From: Mactromeris polynyma
Taxonomy: Eukaryota > Mollusca > Bivalvia > Venerida > Mactridae
Assembly (NCBI GenBank): GCA_032209605.1
Contig: JASFXZ010000037.1
Coordinates: 1,302,001-1,366,000, forward strand
DNA: 64,000 nucleotides
Direction: 5' to 3'
Made by a program: the position numbers and the translations under genes. This document shows, in pieces, positions 46,848-58,907 of the stretch (position 1 is its first letter; each line of letters starts with the position of its first letter). The notes under the pieces were generated by a model. That model saw only the letters and a program-made list of their open reading frames with translations, had not been told where the DNA came from and did no database searches.

Positions 46848-47196
46848 AATAAAACAATATTTGTAGTTTTTATTTTTGTATAAACATATCTTAATTTGTT
46901 CTATATTATCCTTTTTTTACTTCTATTTTACTGTACACCGCACTAGAAAGGACTGCACAGAAAAGTGGACCAGAATATTGGTGCACTAGCCCTTGTTGTT
47001 TTTATGTGTCATATTTTGTTTTATTTGTTTAGTTTTGAATCATGACATGAATTTTGGCTTAATCAGATTTTAACATAAAACATTCTGATACTTCTAGATT
47101 TTATACACTTGAAAGTATAGATTCTGTCGTCGTTTTGTTATTCCACATAATTTATGTTCGTCAAGTTCATGTTGTGTATTCTTTTTTTAAAATAAA
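46848..47196 (+). terminator. Candidate poly(A) signals of the LITAF gene
   Basis: AATAAA at 46848-46853 is followed by a U-rich stretch ('tttgtagtttttatttttg'), a good cleavage context about 315 nt after the stop. A second AATAAA is at 47191-47196. Confidence 0.5.
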
Positions 47197-48160
47197 TCCA
47201 ATCCCACTTACAATGTGTAACTGAACTCGCTCAGTAGCTCGTAGCTTTGACATATCGTTGAATCTGCTGAAATTTCATACTTTTTACAATGACTTTGTTT
47301 AGTTTTATAAAGAAATCACAAACTTGTACTTCTCGAACTGTGAGGCTTTGCTTGGTCATTTATTTAACTTATTTTTAAATCACAATCGGCTACATGTACT
47401 TACGATGTTAATGTATCGAGATAGCTTAACATTGAAGACGTAGAAGCAGTTCTAGAACGATTTTATTGTTGTGTTGATGTTATACCTGTAGCGTCATACT
47501 TTTTGTCTGTGATAAAAGTTTGTTTTAAATATATTTTAGGTGAATATAGATTTGCAATTCCAAATATCATTTCACCACTTATCATTTAGAGTTTGTTTTA
47601 AACTTTGCTGTCTGGAGCCAGGATATTATGTTTCAATGGTATCTGGTTATAGGATTCGAGAAACTGTTGCTACTTTAGGAGCAAAATGTGCCTTTTATTT
47701 GATTTTCAGTAATCTGTGCGATTTGTGAGTTGCAATTTGTATTTAATTCTTGGAAGTGTAACAGTAAATAAATGATATTGGATACATTGCCCTTGGCATA
47801 ATGTTATGACAAAATACACTATATCTGTAAGTTGATAAAGCTTTAATAAACTTCTCTCATTTTATCTTGCTATTTTTTTTCATTACTTATTTTTAACTAT
47901 TTGATAAAGAAGGTTCTGATTTACACAAGACAATTGAGAGAATAAGGAATCAAACAGTTGGCTGGTGCAGTATAAGCAAAGTAACTGACTGTACAATTGC
48001 TGCTTCTTTATTTACAAACCTAAGTTCTTCAGCAGTGGAAGTAATTACCTAGAACCCATACATACACATTCACCACTAAGCACACATGAAACATCAGTAA
48101 GTTAAGTTGTCTAACGTCCTGCTTAGACTGAAATCCAAGGATTCATCAATGCAATTCTTT
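47197..48160. other. Intergenic DNA between the LITAF paralogues
   Basis: No exon was recognised. Further AATAAA motifs at 47767-47772 and 47845-47850 could serve longer transcripts of the upstream gene. Confidence 0.35.
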
Positions 48161-48164
48161 TAGT

Positions 48165-48480
48165 CTGCCTGGTTAGCTTAGTCAGACCGTCTGCCTGGTT
48201 AGCTCAGTCAGACCGTCTGCCAGAGCACTTGTCTGCTAGTCTAGAAGTTATAGGTTTGAATCCTGGGTGAGGCTGATGTTGTCTGCTAGTCTAGAGGTTA
48301 TAGGTTTGAATCCTTGGTGAGGCTGATGTTGTCTGTAACAATCCACAGTTATTTGTCTTCCTTCACTGATTCATGTGGGAAAGATGTCGGTTGCTTGTAA
48401 TAGAACAGGTTTGTTCTGGTTGGTTACCTAGGAAAGCTGGTTAAGATGCAGCCAAGACATCATCGTGGTATAAACTAAAA
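48165..48480 (+). repeat. tRNA-derived SINE with internal duplications of both promoter boxes
   Basis: A 26-bp block holding the A-box (tctgcctggttagct...) is present twice in tandem. A ~50-bp block holding the B-box (ctagaagttataggtttga) is also present twice. The shared SINE body 'ctgattcatgtgggaaag' follows at about 48367. Confidence 0.7.
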
Positions 48481-49987
48481 CATGTACAGGATTTATGTTC
48501 AGCTGCACTTAGTTCTACTGTTACAATTCTTCTAGAGCATGCTTGTTACACACAGCAACAACAAAATGTTATCAGAACCATCATTTCTTTGCAAACTACT
48601 GTCCTAATAAAGCATATACAAAATAAAGAATTTACAAAACTTCAAAATTCATCAGACGTCGAATGTAAGCAAGTAAGACTGAAGCCACTGGCTACGGGAA
48701 GTGAAATGCTTATAACCGCAAATATAAAATTTCTACTGTTAATTTTGTCAACTGCAATAAACAATATAGATTTATAACAGGCAGTTGGTTAAATTTCGTT
48801 TAGTTTGCTAACCTGCCACATGTACCAGCATTTAGATTGTACAAAATCAGGTTGAAAATGGGAACTGCATGGAGAAAACAGTTTTTTACTGTAATGTTTA
48901 TGTACTGGAAAAGTTGATGACAAGACAAACATCTGATACTAACGTCACATCGGCTGCTTGTAAAGTTGTAATGAGAACAGTTATGTATATAAGATTTGAA
49001 ACAAACATTAGTTCACAATGCACAATTTGTGAAAAAAATATTCAACATTTGCCTCTGACTTTCCTTTAATATCTATTTATCGGGCATGAGAATTTCCCGC
49101 GGATTCATGGAAATCCGTGGATTTGACACTCGCAAGGACCATTTTTGAGAGAATTTAAGCTGTTGTAGAAGCTTAAAAGCCAGGAGCTTCAGCGACCCCA
49201 ATGGACCCCTTGCCGAATTGTCAGCTGATTTTGACAGTTTGCATTCTCATGTCTGATTTATGTACAAAACTTTTTATTACATTATCATTAATGCTATATG
49301 ATTTATACTATTGTCTAGATCAACATGTACATATTGCTACAGAGGTGTGGAATAGTGCTTTCTCATGCTTACTGGTTGTTTTATTGCAATGTCATCAAAA
49401 TTATGGTCAGCCATCAAATGAAGGCAGATCCCACATTGCTCAGTAATGGAAATATGCCTATGTAGAACCTTCATCTGTCTGCAAGTCAACAGGATGACTG
49501 TCTCATATGATGGGACGGTATCCCTGGGCCCTTATCCACAAACAGTGTAAGACTGGAACTCAAAACTTGGACTTAAAATTTGCAAATTTATATTTACCAG
49601 CCTTTTGTTTTCATTAAATCTAAACAAATGAAATTTTGTCTGAAACAATTGTAAATGCCCTCTCTGCAAAGTTTTATAATAACAATGTAGGAGAAATTTT
49701 AAAGTCTTACGTCTGAGTTTCAGTCTTATAATGTTTGTGAAGGTTCCTGTTGAGGTTCAAACTAAAAGAAGTGAGGTCTGTCAGCCTATTCACATGGCTA
49801 ATTGGGCCCCTGGTGTCTTACTGGACTGGCAATATTAGAACTATGAACAAGATAAAAAGGACTTTCAATTGGCTATTTCATAGGCAATTGTGAATGTTAA
49901 TGCATACACATATTTTGAATACATTAAGCTAGCTATGGAACTGTCTGCCAAATTTGTCTGACAATTTAATTTGGCCAAGTATAGTAA

Positions 49988-50129
49988 AGATTTATTGACC
50001 TGTCAAAATTTGCATATCGTCATGGTCAATGCACGCTATAAATTAGTAATCGGGCCACTTTCGATAAAGACTTATTTATCAAGTGCATTGACCATGAAGT
50101 TATGCAAACTTTGACAGGTCAATAAATCT
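49988..50129. repeat. 142-bp hairpin element with 47-bp arms
   Basis: 49988-50034 and 50083-50129 are reverse complements at 44 of 47 positions, separated by a 48-bp spacer. The ends read 'agatttattgacctgtcaa'. 'ta'-rich flanks prevent a firm reading of the target duplication. Probably a short MITE; the transcript would fold into a long hairpin. Confidence 0.75.
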
Positions 50130-52029
50130 ATACAATACATTAAACTCCACAGTTTTTATGTACTTATGTAAGAGCTAAAAAATAATTGCTTCTTCAATAT
50201 GAGATTATTCTACACCTCTGTTCATGTCCTATACTATACTATACTAATGTTACAATGATTCGATTGTTTTCAGACTTCAGCGACTCGTATTGGTAACTGG
50301 TGAGCCAAATACATGTACGGTCAGAACTGCATAGGACCAACATCTGAATGGTGCATGACCACAATAACTTGATAAAATCTATCTACTTGAATTAATCAGA
50401 CAATTGTTTCCTGGAGTTTAATTGAACGATCTGATTTGGTGATCAAGTTATAGAACTCTAATCAAGGATGTAAGCCAAATTGGTCTATCTGCCTATATAT
50501 GTAGGGTCAGATAGATTTATCTTGCTTTCACTCCTAGTCTCCTTAAAAGATATTGCCACAATTGCCACTTGAGAGGGTGGGTTCATAATAGATTATTCTC
50601 ATAGGTTTTCATGACAAGCTTTGCTATATATACCAGTCAACAAGTACATGATACATGAAATAAATATCAGTTACCAACACAGATATAGATGTAGGTAAAT
50701 TTAAGTCCTTCATATCTAAGAATACTAATTTAACCAGAAGAGCCACAAATCGTGTGAAATGAACTTGTATGTGACTGTTCAGTATTAATATTGAAATTTA
50801 TTTTCAATCCATGCTCTTTATCTGCTAAAAGTATAAAACTGCATTTATTTTATTCTTATATATACTGCTTAAGATGGCCGTCGCGTAAAGATACACATTT
50901 ATAATCCCCTTTTGAAATTTCTAGTTTTGAGCTGTTCTGGGAACGTACTGATACGTTCTGGCTCATCAATTTAGTATTAATAGAGAATATGTCTCAAACA
51001 CAACTAATAAGAGGTTTTAAATCAGCTGAAGCACCATTCTGTCGATGAGCTGGAGTTTAAAAATTTTGTCATGTAAAATTCATGAAGCGGGGATCCAGCA
51101 ATTTACGTCGGGGGTGAGGGGGGTCCAGGTCTTGCAGTATAAGGTCTTTAAATCCCCCCCCCCCCCCTCTGGATCCGCGCATGTTCATGACCCCTGTGTC
51201 GTCACTTTGTTGAACAATCAGGATTAACCCAACATTTCCGAAGAATAGTTTATTTCATCTGCTTTACATTTAAGTAGTCATATTGATGTGTAATGTCCTA
51301 AAATAATATATTGACATTTTGAACTTAAGGGTTGTGGCACTGAAAATCTAAGGGGGTCGTCGTTTTCCATAGCGTTAAAATTGTATTAAAAAGATATGAA
51401 TGAGCTTTATTCTGCGTTTCCGTTATGTATTGAACTGGACTGTTCTTCGCATACTTTTAATTCTTATCTCGTGTCACTATATTAGACCGAAAATGTGAAG
51501 AATAAGGCCGTGACATGGTTTTGGCCGTTTCTTTGAGACTGGCTGCTATACCTACCATACAGCTGTTGTGATGAACTGTCAATAGCTGTTACAGCAGTAC
51601 TTGGGTGTGAAGTTGCTGTATAAAATATCTGGTAGGAAAATAAATAAGAAATATTGCATGCGTCAGTAACTTGTTCATTATTATTTCATTACAAATATTT
51701 AACTAGTTATATTTTGTTCAAACATTTACATAAAGATACGTTGAAATCTACTGAAATATGATTATCAAAAGTAATTCAGACTGTATTTAGGAAGGGACCA
51801 TTGTTGGCTTTGAACCAAAAGTCTTCTCAAGCTTTATTGATCAACAAATAAGATTTGATTCGTACTGAAAATCAAGTACTTCTGAGTATAGCCTTGTTTA
51901 AAACTTCCTGAAATTACCTGTATTTTATTTATACATTTAACAGTGCGTGTAAAGTTAGAGATAAAGACATGTATGTGTATACTTCAACATGCATTTATAG
52001 TGTGAATCATTTTCATGTTGGCTGTTACA

Positions 52030-52110
52030 GATCAGACTAGCATAATGCCTGAGGGGTAGAGCGTCTGACACATGGGCCCGGGATTATAATGGATACTTTC
52101 ACTCAAATCA
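52030..52110 (+). repeat. tRNA-like SINE head (degenerate)
   Basis: 'gcctgaggggtagagcgtct' resembles an A-box region and 'gggcccgggattataat' a damaged B-box. Confidence 0.4.
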
Positions 52111-52220
52111 CAACATTTACCCTTGTGAGTCTGATAAGTGACTCATATTGAGTGTAAAAATGTATGATAATGTTAAATAAGTACTGAATGTTCTTTGTGG
52201 CCCATTTTGATTTACAATAT

Positions 52221-52288
52221 GAGATATGGGAGTAATTATTATGAGTGTGGAGTGTGGAACTCAAACCCAATAATTACTCCCATATCTC
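52221..52288. repeat. Perfect 20-bp inverted repeat with 28-nt loop
   Basis: 52221-52240 (gagatatgggagtaattatt) is exactly mirrored by 52269-52288. Weaker related blocks lie just outside. Confidence 0.8.
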
Positions 52289-52440
52289 CCATAATTTCCA
52301 GAAAATGGACCAAAAAGAATATTCTGCACTCATTTGACATATTCATGCATTTTCCACACTCAAATTATCAATATCAGACTAATAAGAGTAAATTTTGTGA
52401 ATTGAGTGCCGAATGTAAGTAGCAGTTCTAGTCCTGGACC

Positions 52441-52533
52441 TTGATTAGGAGGTCGTTAGTTCGAGCTTTGCATTAAGCACGTTGATCAGGAGGTCGTTAG
52501 TTCGAGCTTTGCATTAAGCACATTGATCAGGAA
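52441..52533 (+). repeat. 41-bp tandem duplication and SINE tail
   Basis: Unit 52441-52481 repeats at 52482-52522 with two to three differences and a third partial start. The unit contains 'gttagttcgagctttgc', a B-box-like sequence. A SINE tail (actggttgggtgaactgac ... 'gaaatggtgttaaaaacc') follows at 52795-52945, so the array sits inside a SINE. Confidence 0.65.
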
Positions 52534-52949
52534 CTAGTATCCAAATGTGGCGCCAGTTCTAGCAAGCAAATGAGGAAACAGTCATTGAGAATGATTTAAA
52601 TAAGTTTTAACTAATCTTCAAGTCCATAGCTCAAAGGGAGGGGGTTCTATGCGGGGGTTCTACGCCTATATTTATGAGAGTTTGATCAGTATGTTGAAAT
52701 GATAACATCAGTTAAATATGTCCTATAAAGTCATTTAACTGATATGCATTCTTAGGTGGTGATTTGTGTGAAAAAATATATCATTTAAAGTCATCTAATG
52801 TCCACCAAGTCTGAATCAAGTGAGTGTGTGTCCATCTTGGTAAGCACTATGAAAAGAGAGCCTACTGGTTGGGTGAACTGACCGACCGATATGTGTATGT
52901 GTTAATAACTGACTGAAATATTGTGAAATGGTGTTAAAAACCTATCGTA

Positions 52950-53569
52950 CACTCATGCTTCATGTAGTTCAGTAGTCTTGTAGTTAACTTCAACAATAAC
53001 CATTCAGGAAGACAACTTTTTACATAAAAGCAAAATTACCTGTTAAAACTCATTTCAAGCCAAACTTTATTGACTGTCTCAATGGCCATGATTCATGGAT
53101 AGGATTGAGGTTAAAATTCTTAAAAAAATATTTATAACTGTAGAATGTTGAAATACTTGAGGTTGAGCTATTTACCAAACATATTTGTTATGTCCTGTGT
53201 GGTTGAATGTTATTTGACTTGACTAAGAAAGAATACACAATCATTTTGTTTGCACTGATAAAGAGATTTAACATTTATGATTGTTAGTAGACCTAAAACT
53301 CAACACGGTGTATACCCGAGGTCAATTTTAAGAACACCAGGATTTTACTGAATTTTTCAATATATACAAATTAATGGTCTCAATTAAAGTTTGTTATTAT
53401 TTGATGTTAGACATTTTAATTACAAATAATGACCTCTTCCGGTTGTCTCGTGTGAATATTTCTCAGTTAATGTAAGAGAATTGTTGCAGTCTTTGGGTCA
53501 ATATATTCTGGAAGACCGATGTTTTAAATAAATTTGAAAATCTGATACTGATGATATTTCATGCACATA
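52950..53569. other. AT-rich intergenic DNA
   Basis: No gene or repeat was recognised. The first exon of the downstream LITAF paralogue may lie here or further left but could not be identified. Confidence 0.3.
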
Positions 53570-54427
53570 TAGTGGAACACGCTTATAACAAGTTTCTGGG
53601 GACCTGGAGCTATACTTCATTATATCCAAACCTTGTTATATCCATACCACAAAATTTCATTATAAATGTAAGGATTATAACAAATTTCGTAATAACATCC
53701 ATTACTGTCGAGTTATTTCTTGTTTACACCTGAAGTAGAGGTGTGTGTAGTGACATAGAACATACATTGTATAAGTTTATTAATGTATTGTATGTTGTCA
53801 CATTAACATACATTGTACTATATATGCAACAGTTTATTGAAACATACTGAAAAACTGAAGTACACAAATTTTGTTTCAAGTGTTCTACTTTTCATTTACT
53901 ATTTTTCCATCTTTACTAGTGACCAGTCAAACGTGAACTGTACATGTATCAATAATACAATCTTTTGACAAAATCAAACCATGTTAAAACTGGTTTGGCC
54001 AGCACAGAAGTTACACCCTATGTAATGTAATGTATGGAATGAAAGCGATTAAATGGTAAAAACAAAAACAAGCCAGTATTTTGCTTATTGATAATTTAAT
54101 ACAGTCCAATTTACATAATACAATTAATACAAATTATGCCACACTAATGCAAACATAACCAATTAGCGAGTCGGAAAATCAGTTACCTGATTTAACACCT
54201 AAACCAACCAAAATTGTAAATTCCATGTACCTTTTAATCGAGTATATGTTTGATTTAAAATATGCCTTTGGGGACCCACAGATTACTATGCTATATCCAA
54301 ATTCATTATAATAGTGTAGTTATACAATGGAATATACAATGTAGAAGAGCTTGGTCGGGGAATAAAAATTACTACGTACTTCCCGATTTTTCGTTATAAC
54401 CAAGTCCGTTATAAGCTTGTTCCACTG
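53570..54427. mobile_element. 858-bp pogo/Tc1-mariner-like non-autonomous element
   Basis: The left end TAGTGGAACACGCTTATAAC and the right end, read inward, CAGTGGAACAAGCTTATAAC form terminal inverted repeats typical of pogo/Tigger-like elements. Both sides are flanked by TA (53568-53569 and 54428-54429), the expected target duplication. Subterminal 'ggggacc' plus 'atatccaaa' blocks are also mirrored. The core has no transposase frame. Confidence 0.75.
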
Positions 54428-54637
54428 TATATCATTGTACTGTTCCTATTATCATTGTCTTGTTCTTACAGTTGTTGTTACTTTAATCAATAAGTGCAAG
54501 GGAGAGAACTTCAAACTGACCCTCACAAAGACATGTATGAGTTATTTATGAACTCCAAGGGAATGTCAAAATTATCAGACAATGCCTCCACTCTGTGTTA
54601 CTATGTAAGTTAATTAAAATGTGTTTTTTTATCGTAG

Positions 54638-55763
54638 CACCACCACCAGATTACTCTCAAGAGACTCTCCCAAGTGCACCACCTATGGGTGGGTATCCGG
54701 CACCTCCCCCGCAGCAAGGTTATCCCCAGGGTGGCTACCCTCAACAGGGCTATCCACAACAAGGTTATCAACAACAGGGCTATCCACAGCAACAAATGCG
54801 ACCACAAGCTGGCGCGACTGTTGTCGTGACAACACAGCCGACAGTAGTGGTACAGAGATTCCGTGAATCACCAGTTCATGTCCAGTGTCCATACTGCCAC
54901 GCTGATATTATCACCGCCACAGCATACGAGACGGGAACATTTGCTTGGTTAATGTGTGCATTGATGTGCATCTTTGGGTAAATTACTTATATGACATTGT
55001 ATACAAATGTATTAGTTATAATATTGGCTCATTATCAGGTTATCATTTGTTGGCTTGTTGAAAGGATGTCGTCGTGTTAAGGATGGATGGTTAGGTTTGA
55101 TCAACATTGCCTCATTTAATACTGCCCGACTTATGAATAACATGGTGTAGAATGTACCAGGCAGGGGGATCCAGGATTTGGTCGGGGGGGGGGGGCGTAA
55201 CTTTTTGGTTTTGCTCCAGCCTTATAGAACGGCAATGACTGTGTTTTATTCTTTGTTTTTAAGTTATTGAACATAAAACCAATTCGTCATGATAGAATAT
55301 GATGCTACAATAAATCAGAATTGCTTATTTGAAAATCTTATAATTAAAGATCTCCGTTTATTTTCGTATTTATACTCAAGACATACAAAAAGTCATGAGG
55401 TTGGGAATTTTAGGGGGGGGGGGCGCGGTGCCTGGTGTCTTATCAAATACAGATATACAGACACTTGAAAATGTCTTATTACATGTTGTTTCATTATATA
55501 GAGGCTATTTAATCACATTTCATTACAATTTAAAGTGTTACTTTAATGACTGAAAATGCATAATCAATGAATGTACATTATCTTACGTGTTAACAGTGTC
55601 ATGTTTACGCCCAAGATAAGTGGATATATATGTAATTGTTTATCACCATTGCAGGTTAGATGCAGGCTGTTGTTTGATTCCATTTTGCTGCGACTCCTGT
55701 AAAGATGTTTCACACAGCTGTCCCAACTGTAGACAGGTGATCCAAAGATACAGTCGAATGTAA
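54638..55763 (+). CDS. LITAF-like: Second LITAF-domain protein, start exon not identified
   Basis: Exons 54638-54977 and 55655-55763 (GT-AG) give 149 visible residues. The frame enters with one base from an upstream exon after 'tttatcgtag'; the first coding exon, with its ATG, was not found. The N-terminal part has PPDY (PPxY type) and PSAP (the TSG101-binding P[T/S]AP motif), then five to six GYPQQ-like repeats. The LITAF domain has CPYC, a hydrophobic stretch ([13 protein letters not shown]), and HSCPNC with a C-terminal RYSRM like the upstream paralogue. The intron splits the domain at the same codon and phase as in the upstream gene, and both last exons are 109 nt, proving paralogy. Expected role: late-endosome membrane adaptor linking ubiquitin ligases and ESCRT. 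An ATG at 54619 could start the frame only if the acceptor is not used. A poly(A) signal is at 56727-56732. Confidence 0.85.
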
Positions 55764-55897
55764 ATCAATATTTCCAGAAAAATCATAGTGACCAACTAGT
55801 CAATTATGGACATTATTGTCTCAATGTACAAACTTGCTGAAAATGTGAATTTCCACTCCTTTTGAAATCATTGAAGCAACATACATGTATGTATATA

Positions 55898-56041
55898 CAG
55901 TGAAACCTCAATAATAAAACCGCCCCTGGTTCTGAAGGCAGTCAGTCTTATCAATAAGGTGGTCTGATTATTGAGTTAATATGTGGAAGAAAAATTGAAA
56001 ACGGGTCCATGAAAAAATGGTCTTAAAGTGAGGTTTTACTG
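55898..56041. mobile_element. 144-bp pogo-like MITE in the 3' UTR of the second LITAF gene
   Basis: Ends CAGTGAAACCTCA and, inverted, CAGTAAAACCTCA, flanked by TA on both sides (55896-55897, 56042-56043). It contains AATAAA at 55913-55918, about 150 nt after the stop codon. A partial relative lies at 14105-14274. Confidence 0.75.
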
Positions 56042-56043
56042 TA

Positions 56044-57204
56044 TATTGAAAGTGATCAAAGTTACAGTTTATAACTGCAGTACAACACCATTCAATATAT
56101 TCTGTTTGCAATTAATACAGTACAATGTTGCACTAATGGCAATCTCGTTGTGTGATCACATGCATTAGCTTTCTGTTTATATACCTTACAGTGTACATAA
56201 CTTTACTGCTGTTCACATATTATCATTTTAAGGATTGTAAAAGTACAAAAATGTACCAGGGTCAAACTGTTCATGGTGGATGAGATTGATACACTTAAAT
56301 TATGCACAGTGTGCATGCATTCAAGGACTGTTATATCCACAGCTTGATATAAACCTAATTCGATGTCTTTCAATATCGATTTATCCATTTTATTGGTTAT
56401 AGGGTGGGCAAGGTTGTTTAAATCATATTTTCGATTATGAACGGATGAATAGGTTGTATACAGCATCCCTATAATCGATATTTAGGTAAACAGGATAATG
56501 AAAGAAATTGCAAATTTGAGTTACAAGTGTCTTGTGACACACTGGGCACATTAAATAGGACAAATATGGTAGGTGCTTTTAGACACTTTTATACCTTGTA
56601 AATAATGTTTTACCTTTTTTCATCATGTTAAATAACAATTTCTATGTCTCATATAATAACAGTCTTGTACTTTTATCTCATTAGTCAAATGTATAAGTTT
56701 GTATTCATGTTTTCTGTGAATAGTACAATAAATGTTTCCTGTGTTCTTTTTTAGTACTACATGCACCCTTTTTTGTGTGTGCTTATACTACATAAAAATT
56801 CAGTTGGATTAGAGTGGTTATACTCTAAAACCTATACATTAGAGCAACACATCAGTGTTAATTAATTATCGCTTCCACAGAATAATTTATTCAGTGTCCA
56901 TGTCTTTATCGGGTGGGTTGTTAGAATTTGACATTGATTGTACGAATTTGGATTTCTCAAAGCTCTGAAACAGCAACAATAGAGTAGTGGTGCTCTAAAT
57001 TTTAGAAGGCATACTAGGAGTGGCCTAGGGATAGACAAGCCAGATTTTTGATTCAAGGTTGTGTGATCAAGTCTCATATTGAGCTGGGTTTGATCATGAA
57101 CTTCACAATCCCTGAATTTGCTGCAAGTAACTTGGAAGCAGATATTGAGTCAGAAGTATAAGTTGTAAGAACATGTTTCACAATCAATGTAACATAAATT
57201 AGTA
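56044..57204. other. 3' flank of the second LITAF gene
   Basis: AATAAA at 56727-56732 with a downstream GT/T-rich run (tgtgttcttttttag) is the best cleavage context. The rest is AT-rich and shows no gene. Confidence 0.4.
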
Positions 57205-57590
57205 ACTAGAATGCGCTCCTACTTGCAGCCTTGTCATAAAAGCAAATGCTATTATTCTGCCCATAGTTCGTGACTGGATTTCAAAATTACCCAGTGCACA
57301 ACTGTACTGATTATGATGATAAGTCAAGGGCCATAACTGTGATATGAGTGACACAAGATTGCATACTGTGTAGGCTATATTTTAACCAAGTCTAGGGACA
57401 TAACTCTGCACTTAATACTGGATACAACCAAACATGAACCCCAGGTGCAAAACTGCATAGACTGGTGAACATTCCTGTAAAGTTTTATGACTCAGGCTTA
57501 TATTCTTTTGGAGATATGAGTGACACAAGATTTTGTGACGGACTGACAAGGGCAAATCTATATGCCCCCCCTTTTCAGAATGGAGGCATA
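57205..57590 (+). repeat. Two-monomer dispersed repeat, copy 2
   Basis: Same orientation and order as 2757-3268, from 'tagaatgcg' through 'ttctgtaaag'-type monomer phrases to 'ccccccttttcag'. The first monomer has lost about 130 bp internally. The terminal 'gacggac' run is shorter. Confidence 0.75.
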
Positions 57591-58907
57591 AAAACTAATG
57601 TTGGCTACAATGTTTGTGCCCAAAGCATGGTGAAACAATATACCGATATCACACTATACATAATTGTATTATAGTACACTTCAGAACAAAATGATTCCGC
57701 ACTTTGTCGTATACTTCCATGTGTGGTAAAATGGGCAATATATTATAATAATTATAGCGTAACCAAATCATGATATGGTGTTTTGCTTTTTAGTACCTAG
57801 TATGCTATATATATTGTAATTGCAGACTTTGCCCAGGCTCATGTACCTAAACCACTAATTATCTGATGAAATTGATTATATCCCAAACAAAGAAGTTATC
57901 ATATAATAAAGACTAGAAGATTTCAAACAAATTCAAGTCAGAATCATGTACCTGGTGACTAACTATTGATTTCTAAGTAAAGATAATTTAGTAACAACAG
58001 TACACTTCAACAGTGCACTACCTCATTCAAAAGGAATTTGAAAACTTATATTGCACTACCATGAAATGTCTGTGAAGTATTTTGAAAACATGGTACATGT
58101 ATTTGGAAACATTGGCAATAAATGGAGGTTTTAACCACTGAAATTAAACATAGAGAAAAACGTGTTATCATTTTAAAATTAGAGAAAATACAATAAAAAA
58201 AGCAACTGTTGGACAGTTTTCACCAACATTTAAAAGTAGCGCTGGTGGTGGACATTTGACTAGTGAACTAAAACTTGATAAACAAATGAGGCATAGTAGA
58301 ATCTCATTCACGTGAGCTCATTAGTGCTGACAAAATTCTTCAAAAAGGGTGATTTTCTGTCATTGCTTGTTGCTTTCAATAAAGGATGTAATGTTCCGTT
58401 AAAATATGGTGTGTTATTGCGACATATTCATCTTCAGTAAATGAAATATAATGTACTAGCAATTCAAATGTGATGAAAATCGAAGGAGACATGGCCAACT
58501 ATGGCTTTCAAATTTTTAGAGTTACGCTAGAAATGGAAGCCCAGGTCTGTCCTGCTAGAGGTCTGATTTTCTAGGCTGTGAATATTGACAGTGGTGTAAG
58601 GTCCATGAGCAAACAAAATACCCATACAGTTTGTAGTAAGAAAATATAACTCTTCTGTATAAAAAAACATTTATATCACAGGCATGGCAATATTATACAA
58701 GATGAAGATGTATATATAATTGATACCAAAAATGCAAGTATAGTAATAAAACATTTCTTCTGTACACAGTAAGTAATGAATGTCCACATTTTGAAACATA
58801 TTTTTTCAGCATACACATCCAAGTTAACAAAGAGTCAACAAATAACTAATCACAACTGTTCAATTCAGTTTTTCTACAGTAAACAAGCACAGTGTTCTTC
58901 TATATCC
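57591..58907. other. Intergenic DNA and 3' flank of the CCDC96-like gene
   Basis: No exon was recognised. No clear minus-strand AATAAA is seen close behind the stop codon at 58908. Confidence 0.35.

Noticed and set aside
54582..54604. Micro-exon ATG at 54582 with donor 'gtaagt' at 54605 as first exon of the second LITAF gene
   Set aside because: It ends in the wrong phase for the next exon, and the intron would be only 33 bp.
54595..54637. Start of the second LITAF protein at 54595
   Set aside because: The codon is GTG, and 'tttttttatcgtag' immediately upstream of the PPPDY sequence is a convincing splice acceptor that puts the exon start at 54638 in the same phase as the paralogue.
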